From assembly GCA_025351355.1 (NCBI GenBank), contig JANXWC010000139.1:1-64000 (forward strand): a stretch of DNA of 64,000 nt. The letters are read 5' to 3'. A model generated the notes under the pieces. That model did not search any database. It was given only the letters and a program-made list of their open reading frames with translations, and was not told the origin of the DNA. Within the stretch, counting starts at the first letter, position 1, and each line of letters opens with the position of its first letter. Below, in pieces: positions 24,207 through 33,376 of the stretch. The stretch comes from Hyphomicrobiaceae bacterium. Its GTDB lineage: Bacteria > Pseudomonadota > Alphaproteobacteria > Rhizobiales > Hyphomicrobiaceae. The translations under genes were made by a program, and so were the position numbers.

Positions 24207-24374
24207 AAGTATAGCACGGCTTAGCGCCTTCCGCACCTCGCTACTGTTCAGTTGCAACCGAGAACGTCACGCGAACGTCGCACCAATGCGTGAACATTCT
24301 TCTCCGGGCCCGGTTTGTGCCGCAATTCTGGGATTTGCCTGCTCATCCTGGTGCGGCACGCGTAGGGGTCAAAG

Positions 24375-24947
24375 ATGGTTCGTTGGTTCGTGGCAACGGC
24401 AGTACTGACATTTGCGGTTCCCAGCATCGCAGCAGCGGCAACGCGTACGATGGGCGATTGCTTCGCCGATCTCGAGCGGGGCACTAAACCAGACATTGTC
24501 TGCAATTTTCCGCTGCGGCCGTCGGAAGCCGAACGGGCTGAATTGGAAAAACAGACGAGTGGCTTCGTCAAGGACATAATCTGCACCGTCGCCATCCGCA
24601 TCGAACGTGCACTCATCCACTCGGCCATCGTCACGCCTGATTATCAATTCGAAGCGCCGCCGCAGCCGGTCGCCTGCAACGTCACCATGCCCGGGAAAAC
24701 AGGCCCCAATCCAACACCCGACCAGATCATTTCGATCAACGGACAATTTGCACCCAAAGTGACGATCAAGGACGGCTTGGCCATTGCCGCCAGCCCCGGC
24801 TTAAGCGACGTCACCGGTGTGTCGCGCATCCTCTCGGTGCCGGTAGTGGCCTACGTCAATCGCGCCGGGTTCCTGCGCGAAGGCATGCTGAAGATCGTCA
24901 ACGCCTGGATGGTCCACATGCGCAACGCCAAGGCCAAGGCTGGCTGA
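24375..24947 (+). CDS. exported protein of unknown function
   Basis: A signal peptide (VATAVLTFAVPSIAAAA) and a 168-residue mature part with two possible Cys pairs (GDCFAD..DIVC and DIICTVAIR..VACNV). Charged helices alternate with beta strands. No family recognised. It is followed after 87 bases by the histidinol-dehydrogenase-family gene on the same strand. The DUF-like composition and export signal suggest a periplasmic role. Confidence 0.65.
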   Translation: MVRWFVATAVLTFAVPSIAAAATRTMGDCFADLERGTKPDIVCNFPLRPSEAERAELEKQTSGFVKDIICTVAIRIERALIHSAIVTPDYQFEAPPQPVACNVTMPGKTGPNPTPDQIISINGQFAPKVTIKDGLAIAASPGLSDVTGVSRILSVPVVAYVNRAGFLREGMLKIVNAWMVHMRNAKAKAG

Positions 24948-25034
24948 TAAGGTTCACTTGCGCAGTGCTCACTTGCGCCTGCGCTGCTGCCACTTTATGC
25001 CTTCCGCAAATAGTTTCGGCGGAAGGACACTCCC

Positions 25035-26342
25035 ATGGCCCATTACCTCAAGCGCGGCGCGACAGCTACGGAACTCAAGGCCGCCGACAGCCGGGTCCGC
25101 GAACAGGTCGAAGCCATCCTCGCCGACATCGAAGCGCGCGGACACCTGGCCATCCAGGACCTGTCGAAGAAATTCGACAACTGGGAGCGCGAGGATTTCC
25201 GCTTGAGCGCTCACGAGATCGAGGCGTGCCTCGGCCAGCTTTCCAAACGCGATCTTGAAGACATCCGCTTTGCTCAGACGCAAGTGCGCAACTTCGCAAT
25301 CAAGCAGCGCGAAGCCATCCGGGATATCGAAGTCGAAACCCTGCCGGGCATCGTGCTTGGCCATAAAAACATTCCCGTCAATTCGGTGGGTTGTTATGTG
25401 CCGGGCGGCAAATACCCACTGCTGGCGTCGGCGCATATGTCGGTGATCACCGCGAAGGTGGCAGGCGTGCCGCGCGTCATCACCTGTGCCCCGCCGTTCA
25501 AGGGCAAACCGGCCGCAGCCATCGTCGCAGCGCAACACCTTGCCGGCGCCGATGAGATTTATTGCCTCGGTGGCATTCAGGCGGTGGGCGCCATGGCGCT
25601 CGGTACAAGATCGATCGCACCCGTCGATATGCTGGTCGGCCCCGGCAACGCTTTCGTGGCCGAAGCCAAGCGGCAGTTGTATGGCCGCGTCGGCATCGAT
25701 TTGTTCGCCGGCCCCACCGAGACGCTGGTCATCGCAGATGACAGCGTCGACGCTGAAATGTGTGCCACTGATCTCTTGGGCCAGGCCGAGCACGGGCCGG
25801 ACAGCCCAGCGATCCTGCTGACCAACTCCGAACGCCTGGGACGCGAGACGATCGCCGCCATCGAGCATTTGCTGACTATTTTGCCCACCGCCGAAATCGC
25901 ACGCAGATCTTGGGCCGATCACGGCCAGGTCATCGTCTGCGACAGCTATGAAGAGATGGTGACCGAAGCCGACCGCATCGCCTCCGAGCACGTCCAGGTA
26001 ATGACGATCGACCCTGATTTCTTCCTCGCCAACATGACCAATTACGGCGCGCTTTTTCTCGGCCCCCGAACCAACGTGGCCTATGGCGACAAGGTAATCG
26101 GCACCAATCACACGCTGCCGACCGGCAAGGCGGCGCGCTACACCGGCGGGCTCTGGGTCGGCAAGTTCCTCAAGACCTGCACCTACCAACGCGTCCTCAC
26201 CGATCAGGCGTCCACCATGATCGGCGAATACTGCTCGCGGCTGTGCATGCTGGAAGGTTTCGCCGGCCATGCCGAGCAAGCCAATGTGCGGGTGCGCCGC
26301 TATGGCGGGCGCAATATCCCTTATGGCAAAGCCGCAGAATGA
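25035..26342 (+). CDS. histidinol dehydrogenase-family protein, sulfopropanediol dehydrogenase (HpsN)-like subgroup
   Basis: A zinc- and NAD-dependent dehydrogenase of 435 residues with the HisD blocks [57 protein letters not shown] and [12 protein letters not shown]. The N-terminal region ([20 protein letters not shown] and the [20 protein letters not shown] segment) is typical of the HisD-like paralogues that oxidise sulfopropanediol or other diols rather than the HisD of histidine synthesis. No other his genes are nearby. The real substrate is not decidable from sequence. Confidence 0.82.
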   Translation: MAHYLKRGATATELKAADSRVREQVEAILADIEARGHLAIQDLSKKFDNWEREDFRLSAHEIEACLGQLSKRDLEDIRFAQTQVRNFAIKQREAIRDIEVETLPGIVLGHKNIPVNSVGCYVPGGKYPLLASAHMSVITAKVAGVPRVITCAPPFKGKPAAAIVAAQHLAGADEIYCLGGIQAVGAMALGTRSIAPVDMLVGPGNAFVAEAKRQLYGRVGIDLFAGPTETLVIADDSVDAEMCATDLLGQAEHGPDSPAILLTNSERLGRETIAAIEHLLTILPTAEIARRSWADHGQVIVCDSYEEMVTEADRIASEHVQVMTIDPDFFLANMTNYGALFLGPRTNVAYGDKVIGTNHTLPTGKAARYTGGLWVGKFLKTCTYQRVLTDQASTMIGEYCSRLCMLEGFAGHAEQANVRVRRYGGRNIPYGKAAE

Positions 26343-26437
26343 TCGACGACACCGAATTAAGGTTAAATCGTATTATGGCGACACAAATCGAAAGAACCGG
26401 ATAACCTTCTTGCATGTAACCGCGAGGAGTCCGCCAT

Positions 26438-26617
26438 ATGCGCGCTGTCCACCAAGCCCTGTTAACGTCGACGGCGTTGTTGCTGTCGATCACACCTTCG
26501 TCGGCCGCCTTCTGGAATTGCGCGGCACCTGAGATCGATGCACGCTCGGGAACGGCTGCCGTGTCCGTAATCATCGCCGTCGCGCTCGCCGTCCACCACC
26601 GTTATCGCGCGCAATAA
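26438..26617 (+). CDS. VPEID-CTERM-like sorting substrate (59 residues)
   Basis: A tiny gene with GAGGAG 8 bases before the ATG. The product has an N-terminal signal peptide (LLTSTALLLSITPSSAA), a short middle with one Cys (FWNCA), the sorting motif APEIDARSG (residues ~30-38), one membrane helix (AAVSVIIAVALAV) and a basic end HHRYRAQ. This is the tripartite layout of exosortase substrates, and the motif is a variant of VPEID. It ends 39 bases before the exosortase E gene, its obvious partner. The mature secreted part would be only a few residues, so it may be a lipid-anchored or signalling peptide. Confidence 0.78.
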   Translation: MRAVHQALLTSTALLLSITPSSAAFWNCAAPEIDARSGTAAVSVIIAVALAVHHRYRAQ

Positions 26618-26656
26618 TCACCGAGTTCGCATAGCCCCCCGGAATCGGCCGCCACC

Positions 26657-28273
26657 TTGCCCGCCTCAACGTCTTTGGCATCAGGCCTTCAGCGTCCGGC
26701 TTTGAGGACCACCGCATGGCTCGCGCTGTGCGTCACCGAGATGCTGTGCGTTTCGCTTGCCCACTACCTGCCGCACGCACTTCCTCAGTGGCAAAATCCG
26801 TTTTTCTATTTCCGCGTCTTCGGATTGACTGCGCTGGCGTCGGCTGCGGTATTCGCGCTGATGCTCTGGCCGGCTCGCGAGAGGGCCATCGCACACTGGC
26901 TTGACGCACAGTACAGCCACAACTGGCGCTTGCCACTGACAACCAACCTGACGCTGTTCGGCCTGCTGCTCGCCGCCACGCTAAAACTCGGATCTGTTGC
27001 AGCAAGCGGCAACGTACCATCACTCGACCTGATGCTCGGCTACAACATGCTCGTTGCCGCGTCTGCCTTTTCATTGCTCCGCATCGACGTACCGGTCCGC
27101 ACGCTGTTGCAGATCGTTTGCCGGAATTGGCAGACGGCCGCCGTCGCGCTCACCGTGGGCTGCCTGATCCGATTGCTGTCGTACTTTGCCCAGGATGGCT
27201 GGGAGACGCTCGCCGGCATGACGCTGCACGTCGTACACGGCGTCCTCGCGCTCTACGAAACCGACGTGGCCGTCGACCTCGCGCGCCGCGCCATCCAGGT
27301 CGACGACTTCGAGGTCACCATCGCCACCAACTGCTCGGGCTACGAAGGCATCGCCCTGACGACGGCGTTTCTCTCGGTTTACCTGTGGACGTTTCGCGCC
27401 GCCTTGCGCTTTCCGCGCGCCTTCCTGTTACTGCCAATCGGCATCGTCGGCATCTGGCTGCTCAACGCACTGCGTATCGTCGCGCTGGTGTCACTTGGCG
27501 TGCACGTCTCGCCCGCCGCCGCAGTGCAGGGCTTTCATTCGCAGGCCGGCTGGATCGCGTTCCTGATGGCAACGTTCGCGCTCATGGCATTGGCGCACAA
27601 TTCAAAATGGTTCTCCAGCGTCGCAGCCCGCCCAAAACCCCAGTCTGAGCCGACGGCATTGGCGTTTCTCGCGCCATTCATCGCGCTGATGTCAGGTGCC
27701 GTGCTGATGGCTGCAGCAGCGCCACGAGAACACCCCTTCTATATCATAAAATTCGTCGCCGTCATGTTTGCGGTCTGGCATTTCCGCACCGTTTATCGCC
27801 GGCTGGCTTGGACTTTCTCGTATGAGGGAGCAATTGCCGGGCTGCTTGTAGGCGCCCTGTGGGTCGCAACTGATCCACATGCTTCGTCGGGCAGCGCGCT
27901 TGCCGATTGGCTCTCACAACAATCGCCATGGGTGGCAATCGGCTGGCTCATCGTGCGCGCAATCGGCAGCACCGTGCTGATCCCGATCGCCGAAGAGTTG
28001 GCCTTTCGCGGCTTCGTCTATCGCCGCGTCATTGCGCCGACATTCGAGACTGTTTCTTTTGGGCAATATTCCTGGCTCGCGCTGGCAATCTCAAGCGCAG
28101 CGTTCGGATTGCTGCACGACCGCTGGTTGGCCGCCGGTCTTTCCGGCGCTGTGTTTACGCTCGTCATGTGCCGGACCAAAACATTGTCCGCGGCCGTCGT
28201 TGCACATGCGGCCGCGAACGTAGTCATTTTTTGTTGGGCAGTCGTCTTTCGTCAGTGGTCGCTGCTCGGATGA
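26657..28273 (+). CDS. xrtE: exosortase E fused to a CPBP (CAAX-type) protease
   Basis: The N-terminal ~310 residues are a multi-pass exosortase with the catalytic triad visible: Cys226 in TNCSGYEGIALTT, Arg273 in LNALRIVALVSLG and His294 in GFHSQAGWIAF. The C-terminal half is a CPBP intramembrane protease with PIAEELAFRGFVYRR (Glu446, Glu447, Arg451), FGLLHDRW and AHAAANVVIF. This fusion is the known exosortase E/protease of VPEID-CTERM systems. It would cut and process the small protein encoded just upstream. The start is a TTG at 26657; a later start is possible because there is no strong ribosome-binding site. Confidence 0.88.
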   Translation: MPASTSLASGLQRPALRTTAWLALCVTEMLCVSLAHYLPHALPQWQNPFFYFRVFGLTALASAAVFALMLWPARERAIAHWLDAQYSHNWRLPLTTNLTLFGLLLAATLKLGSVAASGNVPSLDLMLGYNMLVAASAFSLLRIDVPVRTLLQIVCRNWQTAAVALTVGCLIRLLSYFAQDGWETLAGMTLHVVHGVLALYETDVAVDLARRAIQVDDFEVTIATNCSGYEGIALTTAFLSVYLWTFRAALRFPRAFLLLPIGIVGIWLLNALRIVALVSLGVHVSPAAAVQGFHSQAGWIAFLMATFALMALAHNSKWFSSVAARPKPQSEPTALAFLAPFIALMSGAVLMAAAAPREHPFYIIKFVAVMFAVWHFRTVYRRLAWTFSYEGAIAGLLVGALWVATDPHASSGSALADWLSQQSPWVAIGWLIVRAIGSTVLIPIAEELAFRGFVYRRVIAPTFETVSFGQYSWLALAISSAAFGLLHDRWLAAGLSGAVFTLVMCRTKTLSAAVVAHAAANVVIFCWAVVFRQWSLLG

Positions 28274-28288
28274 GCGGCACTTGCCCGT

Positions 28289-28984
28289 TTATTTCAAAGG
28301 CACGTAGGCCGTTGGCTCGTCTCCGAGCTTAAATGTCACGCCAAGGCGCGCCACCCAGAATTTATCGTTCCATCGAGCATCACCGGAACATCCACCGCAA
28401 GCAGCATAGTTGCGATTGTCAGAGCCGAGATCGACGTACAGCGCCTCGGCGCGAAAATTCACGCGCTCGGAGTGCGCAAATTCCATGCCACCACCCAAAG
28501 TCCAGCCCGTCCTCCACGACGTGTCCGTCTGGCTGAATGCGAAGGCCGGGCTCTCGAGCGTGTGTGCGACATCCGCGAAAGCTAAGCCACCCGTTCCGTA
28601 GAGCAGCACATCGTCGCGCACCAACACGCCCAGCCGCCCACGCAAAGTTCCCATCCAATCAATCTTGCTGCGCAGAAAAATCGGATCAGGCCAGCTGCTG
28701 TTCGACTTGATCCCGAGATAACTCAGATCTGCTTCGATGCCGCTCACGACATTGCCGCAACGGATGCCATAGCCGATCACGCCGCCTGGCACGACCGCCG
28801 AACTACGCCCTCGTGCGCGGTCCGGCTCCCCTGGCGAACTCTGGCTGGCATCCAAACCACCAATTCCAAGTGTCGCGCCGACATACGGGCCGGAGAATCG
28901 TCCGGGCGAGCAATCGGCATACCCCGGCATCGCCGACCCGATCAAAGCCAAGCCGGCTGCGGCCGCTAAAGATAAGAATTTCAT
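28289..28984 (-). CDS. outer-membrane beta-barrel protein (Omp25/porin-like)
   Basis: A signal peptide (FLSLAAAAGLALIGSAMPGYA) is followed by an eight-stranded-barrel pattern of alternating residues: FSGPYVGATLGIGGLD, SGIEADLSYLGIKS, MGTLRGRLGVLVRDDVLLY and RAEALYVDLGSDN, ending near WVARLGVTFKLG. A mature Cys pair (CGNV.. and CGGCSG) may form disulfides. Start chosen at 28984 because GAGGAT precedes it. It is the single gene of its unit, convergent with the exosortase gene (16 bases apart). Confidence 0.85.
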   Translation of the reverse strand: MKFLSLAAAAGLALIGSAMPGYADCSPGRFSGPYVGATLGIGGLDASQSSPGEPDRARGRSSAVVPGGVIGYGIRCGNVVSGIEADLSYLGIKSNSSWPDPIFLRSKIDWMGTLRGRLGVLVRDDVLLYGTGGLAFADVAHTLESPAFAFSQTDTSWRTGWTLGGGMEFAHSERVNFRAEALYVDLGSDNRNYAACGGCSGDARWNDKFWVARLGVTFKLGDEPTAYVPLK

Positions 28985-29233
28985 TTTTATGATCCTCTTC
29001 CAGGAGATCAAACTCCCGGATATCCGTGTTGTCGGTCGTTGGACGCAATCACAGGACGCGAAGACGAATCGCAGTTAGAATAACAAAAAACAGTTGTTTC
29101 GTACACCGAAGCGTAAATTTGCTTATGTGAGCCATTCGCATCGGTCGCGAACCACTTCAGCAGAAAACTGCCGATCTAACGCTCGAATAGCAACCCGTCG
29201 GCTATCCCGCGCGGCCAACCCTGGAACAACTTC

Positions 29234-29995
29234 ATGCTTCCGATCACGCCGTCTTTTCGTCTCGATGGTCGACGCGCGCTCGTGACGGGCGGCAGCAAGG
29301 GCCTCGGCTTCGCCGCCAGCGCCGCATTGGCGGCGGCCGGTGCCGAAGTTACGCTCTGCGCACGCAACGTCGATGACTTATCGGCGGCGATCTCGGCCAT
29401 CACGGCGTCCGGCGGAAGCGCCCGCCCACTCGTGCTCGATGTCGCCGATCTCACAGCGGTCGAGACCGCGATCGCGGCCGCGGCGCCGTTTCATATCCTC
29501 GTCAACAATGCCGGCACCAATCGTCCCCGGACGTTTCTCGATGTCACAGTCGACGACTTCGATGTCATCATGGGCCTCAACCTACGTTCCGCATTTTTCG
29601 TCGCCCAGGCGGTGGCGAAGCGGATGACGCAGGCGCAGATTGCCGGCTCGATCATCCACATCTCGTCGCAGATGGGCCACGTCGGCGGCGCCAACCGTAC
29701 GGTTTATTGCGCATCTAAGGCAGCCATCGAGGGATTGACCAAGGCAATGGCCATTGACCTCGCCCACCAGCAAATACGCGTCAACACGATCGGTCCGACG
29801 TTCATCGAAACGCCGCTCACCCAGCCGTTTTTTGAGAACGCCGCGTTTAAAGCCTCGGTGTTGCAGAAAATCAAACTAGGACGCCTCGGTCGCGTCGAAG
29901 ACATCATGGGCGCGGTGGTGTTCCTGGCGTCCGACGCATCGGCGTTGATGACTGGAACCTCCATGCTGATCGATGGCGGTTGGACAGCCGATTGA
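29234..29995 (+). CDS. short-chain dehydrogenase/reductase
   Basis: A classical SDR of 253 residues: cofactor motif VTGGSKGLGFAAS near the N-terminus, DVADL, NNAGTNRPR, Ser in HISSQMG and the catalytic YCASK. The C-terminal NTIGPTFIETPLTQPFF and TGTSMLIDGGWTAD segments are typical of reductases acting on sugars or acyl chains. The Arg after the first Gly-rich loop region (CARN) suggests preference for NADP(H). Substrate unknown; no operon partner. Confidence 0.9.
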   Translation: MLPITPSFRLDGRRALVTGGSKGLGFAASAALAAAGAEVTLCARNVDDLSAAISAITASGGSARPLVLDVADLTAVETAIAAAAPFHILVNNAGTNRPRTFLDVTVDDFDVIMGLNLRSAFFVAQAVAKRMTQAQIAGSIIHISSQMGHVGGANRTVYCASKAAIEGLTKAMAIDLAHQQIRVNTIGPTFIETPLTQPFFENAAFKASVLQKIKLGRLGRVEDIMGAVVFLASDASALMTGTSMLIDGGWTAD

Positions 29996-30018
29996 CATCC
30001 ACCGGCAGTGAAACATTT

Positions 30019-30786
30019 TTACAGCTGCTCGCCGGGCAACATCGTATTGGCAAGATACGCAACTTCGGTGCGGTTGCGCGCCTTGAGCTTCTTCATGATG
30101 TTGCGCACATGCACCTTCACCGTGCTTTCGCGCATGTTGAGTTCGTAAGCGATGATCTTGTTCGCCTTGCCCTTTCGAAGCGCCTCGATCACGGCGAGCT
30201 GCCGCGTTGTAAACAACGACGCTGGCTTCGGCTCGTCGCCGTTATGATCGGCATGCGATTTCTGTGAAGCGATCAGGCTGCTGGCCGGCACATAGAAGCC
30301 TCCGGCCCTGACAAGCCGCATCGCCTCGACGGCCACATTCAGCGGCAAGTTGGTCGGGATAAATCCTTTGACCTTGCTCTCGAGCGCCGACACGATGTGC
30401 GCCGGATCTTCGGAATCGGCCATGATCGCGATTGGCGCTTTCGCAGCCATTTCACTCAGTCTTGCAAAATCCGGGTCGCTTTCCATCGCCGCTCCCGTGC
30501 CACCGATGCAAAGGACCACCAGCGACACTGGCAGCCGCTCGCAAACCCGCAGCCACGCGTCGGCCGAATCGTATGCGACAACGCTCCATTCCGTCGCCCC
30601 AGTGAGCGAGCGAACCACACATTCCCGCATGAACGAACGGCGCTCAATCACGGCGACGCGTAGGGCCGCATCGCCGAGCGGTTCCGTAGGCACAAGTGCT
30701 GCAGCGAGGGGTCGTCGGATGGCTTGGTCGACAGCGACCGCGGCACCTGTTGAGTGCACGAAAAACTGCTCGGATTGGTCTGCCAT
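30019..30786 (-). CDS. LuxR-family regulator with a degenerate receiver domain
   Basis: The C-terminal ~65 residues are a GerE/LuxR HTH: LFTTRQLAVIEALRKGKANK and MRESTVKVHVRNIMKKLKA. The N-terminal ~135 residues fold like a NarL-type receiver (RVAVIERRSFMRECVVRSLT at its start, KGFIPTNLPLNVAVEAMRLV near its end), but the phosphoacceptor Asp is replaced (VVLCIGG) and the N-terminal acidic pair is missing (VIER). It is therefore unlikely to be controlled by phosphorylation. The start MADQSEQ at 30786 is preferred; upstream codons are A/T-rich and not family-like. Targets unknown. Confidence 0.82.
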   Translation of the reverse strand: MADQSEQFFVHSTGAAVAVDQAIRRPLAAALVPTEPLGDAALRVAVIERRSFMRECVVRSLTGATEWSVVAYDSADAWLRVCERLPVSLVVLCIGGTGAAMESDPDFARLSEMAAKAPIAIMADSEDPAHIVSALESKVKGFIPTNLPLNVAVEAMRLVRAGGFYVPASSLIASQKSHADHNGDEPKPASLFTTRQLAVIEALRKGKANKIIAYELNMRESTVKVHVRNIMKKLKARNRTEVAYLANTMLPGEQL

Positions 30787-31308
30787 TGATGCGCACTCTT
30801 CTGAAGAAAACTTACTAACACATCTCAGCCGAGGCATTTCCCCATCCGTTGCGACAACACTTTTATCTTCGCAAACTGCATCAAACGATCGATGCAATAT
30901 CCTTTATCCGTAGGACTTATCACTAACGATGCATTAACTTGTGTTCGAAGGCAACCGTCTGAAACTGTAAGTCTCAGAAGATAGATAACATAGCAGGTTT
31001 GCAGCTGCTGCTGGCCATAATGGGTATTTGCGGCCACAGTGTTGCCAGCTTTGGCGGCTGCAGTAGATCGATCGGGGCGCATGCCGACGGCGATGCCCTG
31101 CCGAAGTCTTCATGAAAGCCGTCAAATGACTACCGTCCTCTGGAAATAACGCCTTCCGAAAATGAAGTGATAATCTAGGCCTGCTTATTCGAACGGTATC
31201 GGACGAGGCAAAAATGCGGGAGCGCGGATAATCACTATTCGACCAGCCAATGAAGCCGGTATTTACCTTGGCCAACGCGGCGCGCATGTCTGCCGTCGAG
31301 CAGGAAGG
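30787..31308. other. A/T-rich intergenic region between divergent genes
   Basis: These 522 bases separate the LuxR gene from mepA. They are richer in A/T than the surroundings, as expected for promoters. I found no convincing gene, RNA gene or strong hairpin. AGGAAGG at 31302-31308 touches the mepA start. Confidence 0.4.
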
Positions 31309-32271
31309 TTGTATACTGCCTTTTTCGCATGCTTAACCGCCATGGCCGGTACTGCTGGACATGGCGCAGATGGGGTTGGCGTGCCGGATCTGCCGGCTTC
31401 TCCCGCCATGGGCACGCAGTCGCCAATCGCTCAGTCGGCGGACATTCCTGCCAAAACGCTTTTCTCCAGCGTAAAAACCCCCGCCCCGCTTGAGGCGCGC
31501 GCCATCGGCACTTACGCCAAGGGATGTCTGGCAGGCGGCCAGCGATTGCCAGTTGATGGGCCGGAATGGCAGGCCATGCGCCTATCGCGCAATCGCAATT
31601 GGGGGCATCCGGCACTGCTCTCATACTTGGAAAGATTTGCCCAGGATGTCCGCCGCCTGGACGGCTGGCCAGGCTTGCTGGTCGGAGACTTGTCGCAACC
31701 TCGCGGCGGCCCGATGGAGTCGAGCCACAATAGCCATCAGATCGGCCTGGATGCCGACATCTGGTTCACGCCGATGCCCAAAAAGCGTCTGAGCCGCGAT
31801 GAGCGGGAAACAGTATCGGCCTTCAGCGTGCTGCTCCCGGGCACCTTGAGCGTCGACCCCAAGATATTTACCGCAGATCGCATCCGTATGTTGAAACGTG
31901 CCGCTTCCTTTGGCGAAGTCGAGCGGATCTTCGTGCACCCCGCCATCAAGAAGGTTTTATGCGAGACGACCGCCAGCGACCCCGATCGCTCTTGGTTGCT
32001 CAAAATGCGACCAATCTGGGGGCACGATGACCATTTTCATGTGCGGATTAAGTGCCCTGAAGGCACCGTCGGTTGCCAACCGCAGGCACCTCCTCCGAGC
32101 GAAGACGGTTGCGGAAAGGAATTGACCGACTGGTTCGCTCTGCTAACCGCGCCTCGATCCACGACCCAAACGCCGCCGCCCAAGCCTTTGACGCTTGACA
32201 AGTTGCCCGCCGATTGCCGCACAGTACTTTCGGCGAGCAGAAATTCGGCCATACAACCGGCCGCAAAATAG
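31309..32271 (+). CDS. mepA: penicillin-insensitive murein endopeptidase (MepA family, M74)
   Basis: A periplasmic zinc endopeptidase that cuts peptide cross-links in peptidoglycan. Zinc and catalytic motifs are MESSHNSHQIGLDADIWF and WGHDDHFHVRIKCP, with conserved Cys residues that form disulfides (KGCLAGGQ, CPEGTVGCQ, DGCGKEL). The first ~20 residues look like a signal peptide (AFFACLTAMAGTAGHGA). The start is a TTG at 31309, the only start codon in frame before ATG 31342. AGGAAGG sits unusually close to it, so the exact start is uncertain. Length is normal. Confidence 0.9.
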   Translation: MYTAFFACLTAMAGTAGHGADGVGVPDLPASPAMGTQSPIAQSADIPAKTLFSSVKTPAPLEARAIGTYAKGCLAGGQRLPVDGPEWQAMRLSRNRNWGHPALLSYLERFAQDVRRLDGWPGLLVGDLSQPRGGPMESSHNSHQIGLDADIWFTPMPKKRLSRDERETVSAFSVLLPGTLSVDPKIFTADRIRMLKRAASFGEVERIFVHPAIKKVLCETTASDPDRSWLLKMRPIWGHDDHFHVRIKCPEGTVGCQPQAPPPSEDGCGKELTDWFALLTAPRSTTQTPPPKPLTLDKLPADCRTVLSASRNSAIQPAAK

Positions 32272-32329
32272 CGGCTACCTCAAATGCAGTGCTCAAGCGC
32301 GCATGACAAACAGTTGATCGAGAATTCAG

Positions 32330-32641
32330 ATGGCATTTCTTCGCTTCCTGGCCTGGCCTTTCCTGCTGGTTGCGACCGTGGCCCTGGTGGGCGACATAAC
32401 GCACAGCGCCAACCACACAGCCAATGCTGTTACTTCCGCCCACAGTTATTGGAAAATTGTTTCGCCTCAGTCACTTGCCGCAACAGCGGCGTTCATCCAA
32501 CGCAGTCTCCACCCATGGCTATGGGACCCGCTCGCGCTCCGCGTGTTATTATTGCCGGCATGGCTGCTGATCGGCTCGGTTGGCGTCATACTGGCGGTCC
32601 TTGGCCGTAAGAAACGGCGTGTCAACATCTTCGCAAATTGA
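32330..32641 (+). CDS. small membrane protein of unknown function
   Basis: 103 residues with two hydrophobic segments (FLRFLAWPFLLVATVALVGD and VLLLPAWLLIGSVGVILAVL) around a middle containing QSLAATAAFIQRSLHP. It ends in a basic RKKRRVN that should stay in the cytoplasm. It lies 58 bases after mepA and 63 before msrA on the same strand. I know no function for this type. Confidence 0.7.
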   Translation: MAFLRFLAWPFLLVATVALVGDITHSANHTANAVTSAHSYWKIVSPQSLAATAAFIQRSLHPWLWDPLALRVLLLPAWLLIGSVGVILAVLGRKKRRVNIFAN

Positions 32642-32704
32642 CCTGCCGACGCCATGTAGCGGGAACCAATGCACATATTGGCCCACCGAAGGGAGATACC
32701 GCTG

Positions 32705-33376
32705 ATGTTCATGTCCCGCAAAAAAGCCGTTATGCCGACCGCGAAAACTGCGTTGAAAGGTCGACCTACCGCCATTCCAACCGCCAAAACTCACTTCATC
32801 AATGGCGCAAACTTGGCCGCCCCCTACCCTGACGGCACGGAGTTGGCGATGTTCGGCCTTGGTTGCTTTTGGGGCGCCGAGCGGAAATTCTGGGAGGTCG
32901 GCGCAGGCATTCAAGTCACCGCTGTAGGCTATGCCGGCGGCTTCACGCCAAACGCCACCTACGACGAAGTGTGTTCTGGTCAGACCGGGCATAATGAAGT
33001 GGTCCTGGTAGCCTTCGACCCGAAGCGGATTTCCTATGAAAAACTGCTGAAAACATTCTGGGAGAGCCACAATCCGACCCAGGGTATGCGACAGGGCAAC
33101 GATGCGGGCACTCAATATCGCTCGGGCATCTATACTTTTACGCCGGCCCAGAAAGCGGCTGCCCTGGCCTCCCGCGATGCATTCGCGAAGGTGTTGGCAG
33201 CCAACGGTTTTGACGCCATCACCACTGAGATCGTCGACGCGCCGCCGTTCTACTTTGCCGAAGACTATCATCAGCAATACCTGGCCAAGGTGCCAAACGG
33301 CTATTGCGGGCTCGGCGGTACCGGATTGTCGTGCCCGGTGGGTACCGGCGTCCCAGCAACAGCACCGTCCGCGTGA
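32705..33376 (+). CDS. msrA: peptide methionine-S-sulfoxide reductase
   Basis: Reduces methionine-S-sulfoxide in proteins. The catalytic Cys lies in [15 protein letters not shown]; other family blocks are [21 protein letters not shown] and the AEDYHQQYL segment near the end. The start at 32705 has GGGAG upstream and gives a ~55-residue N-terminal extension before the core, as in many alphaproteobacterial MsrA proteins. Its stop overlaps the GTG start of the next gene in a GTGA arrangement, so the two genes are translationally coupled. Confidence 0.95.
   Translation: MFMSRKKAVMPTAKTALKGRPTAIPTAKTHFINGANLAAPYPDGTELAMFGLGCFWGAERKFWEVGAGIQVTAVGYAGGFTPNATYDEVCSGQTGHNEVVLVAFDPKRISYEKLLKTFWESHNPTQGMRQGNDAGTQYRSGIYTFTPAQKAAALASRDAFAKVLAANGFDAITTEIVDAPPFYFAEDYHQQYLAKVPNGYCGLGGTGLSCPVGTGVPATAPSA

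Noticed and set aside
24969-26279. A 436-codon minus-strand frame opposite the HisD-family gene
   Set aside because: Translation lacks any recognisable domain, and the plus strand encodes conserved HisD motifs.
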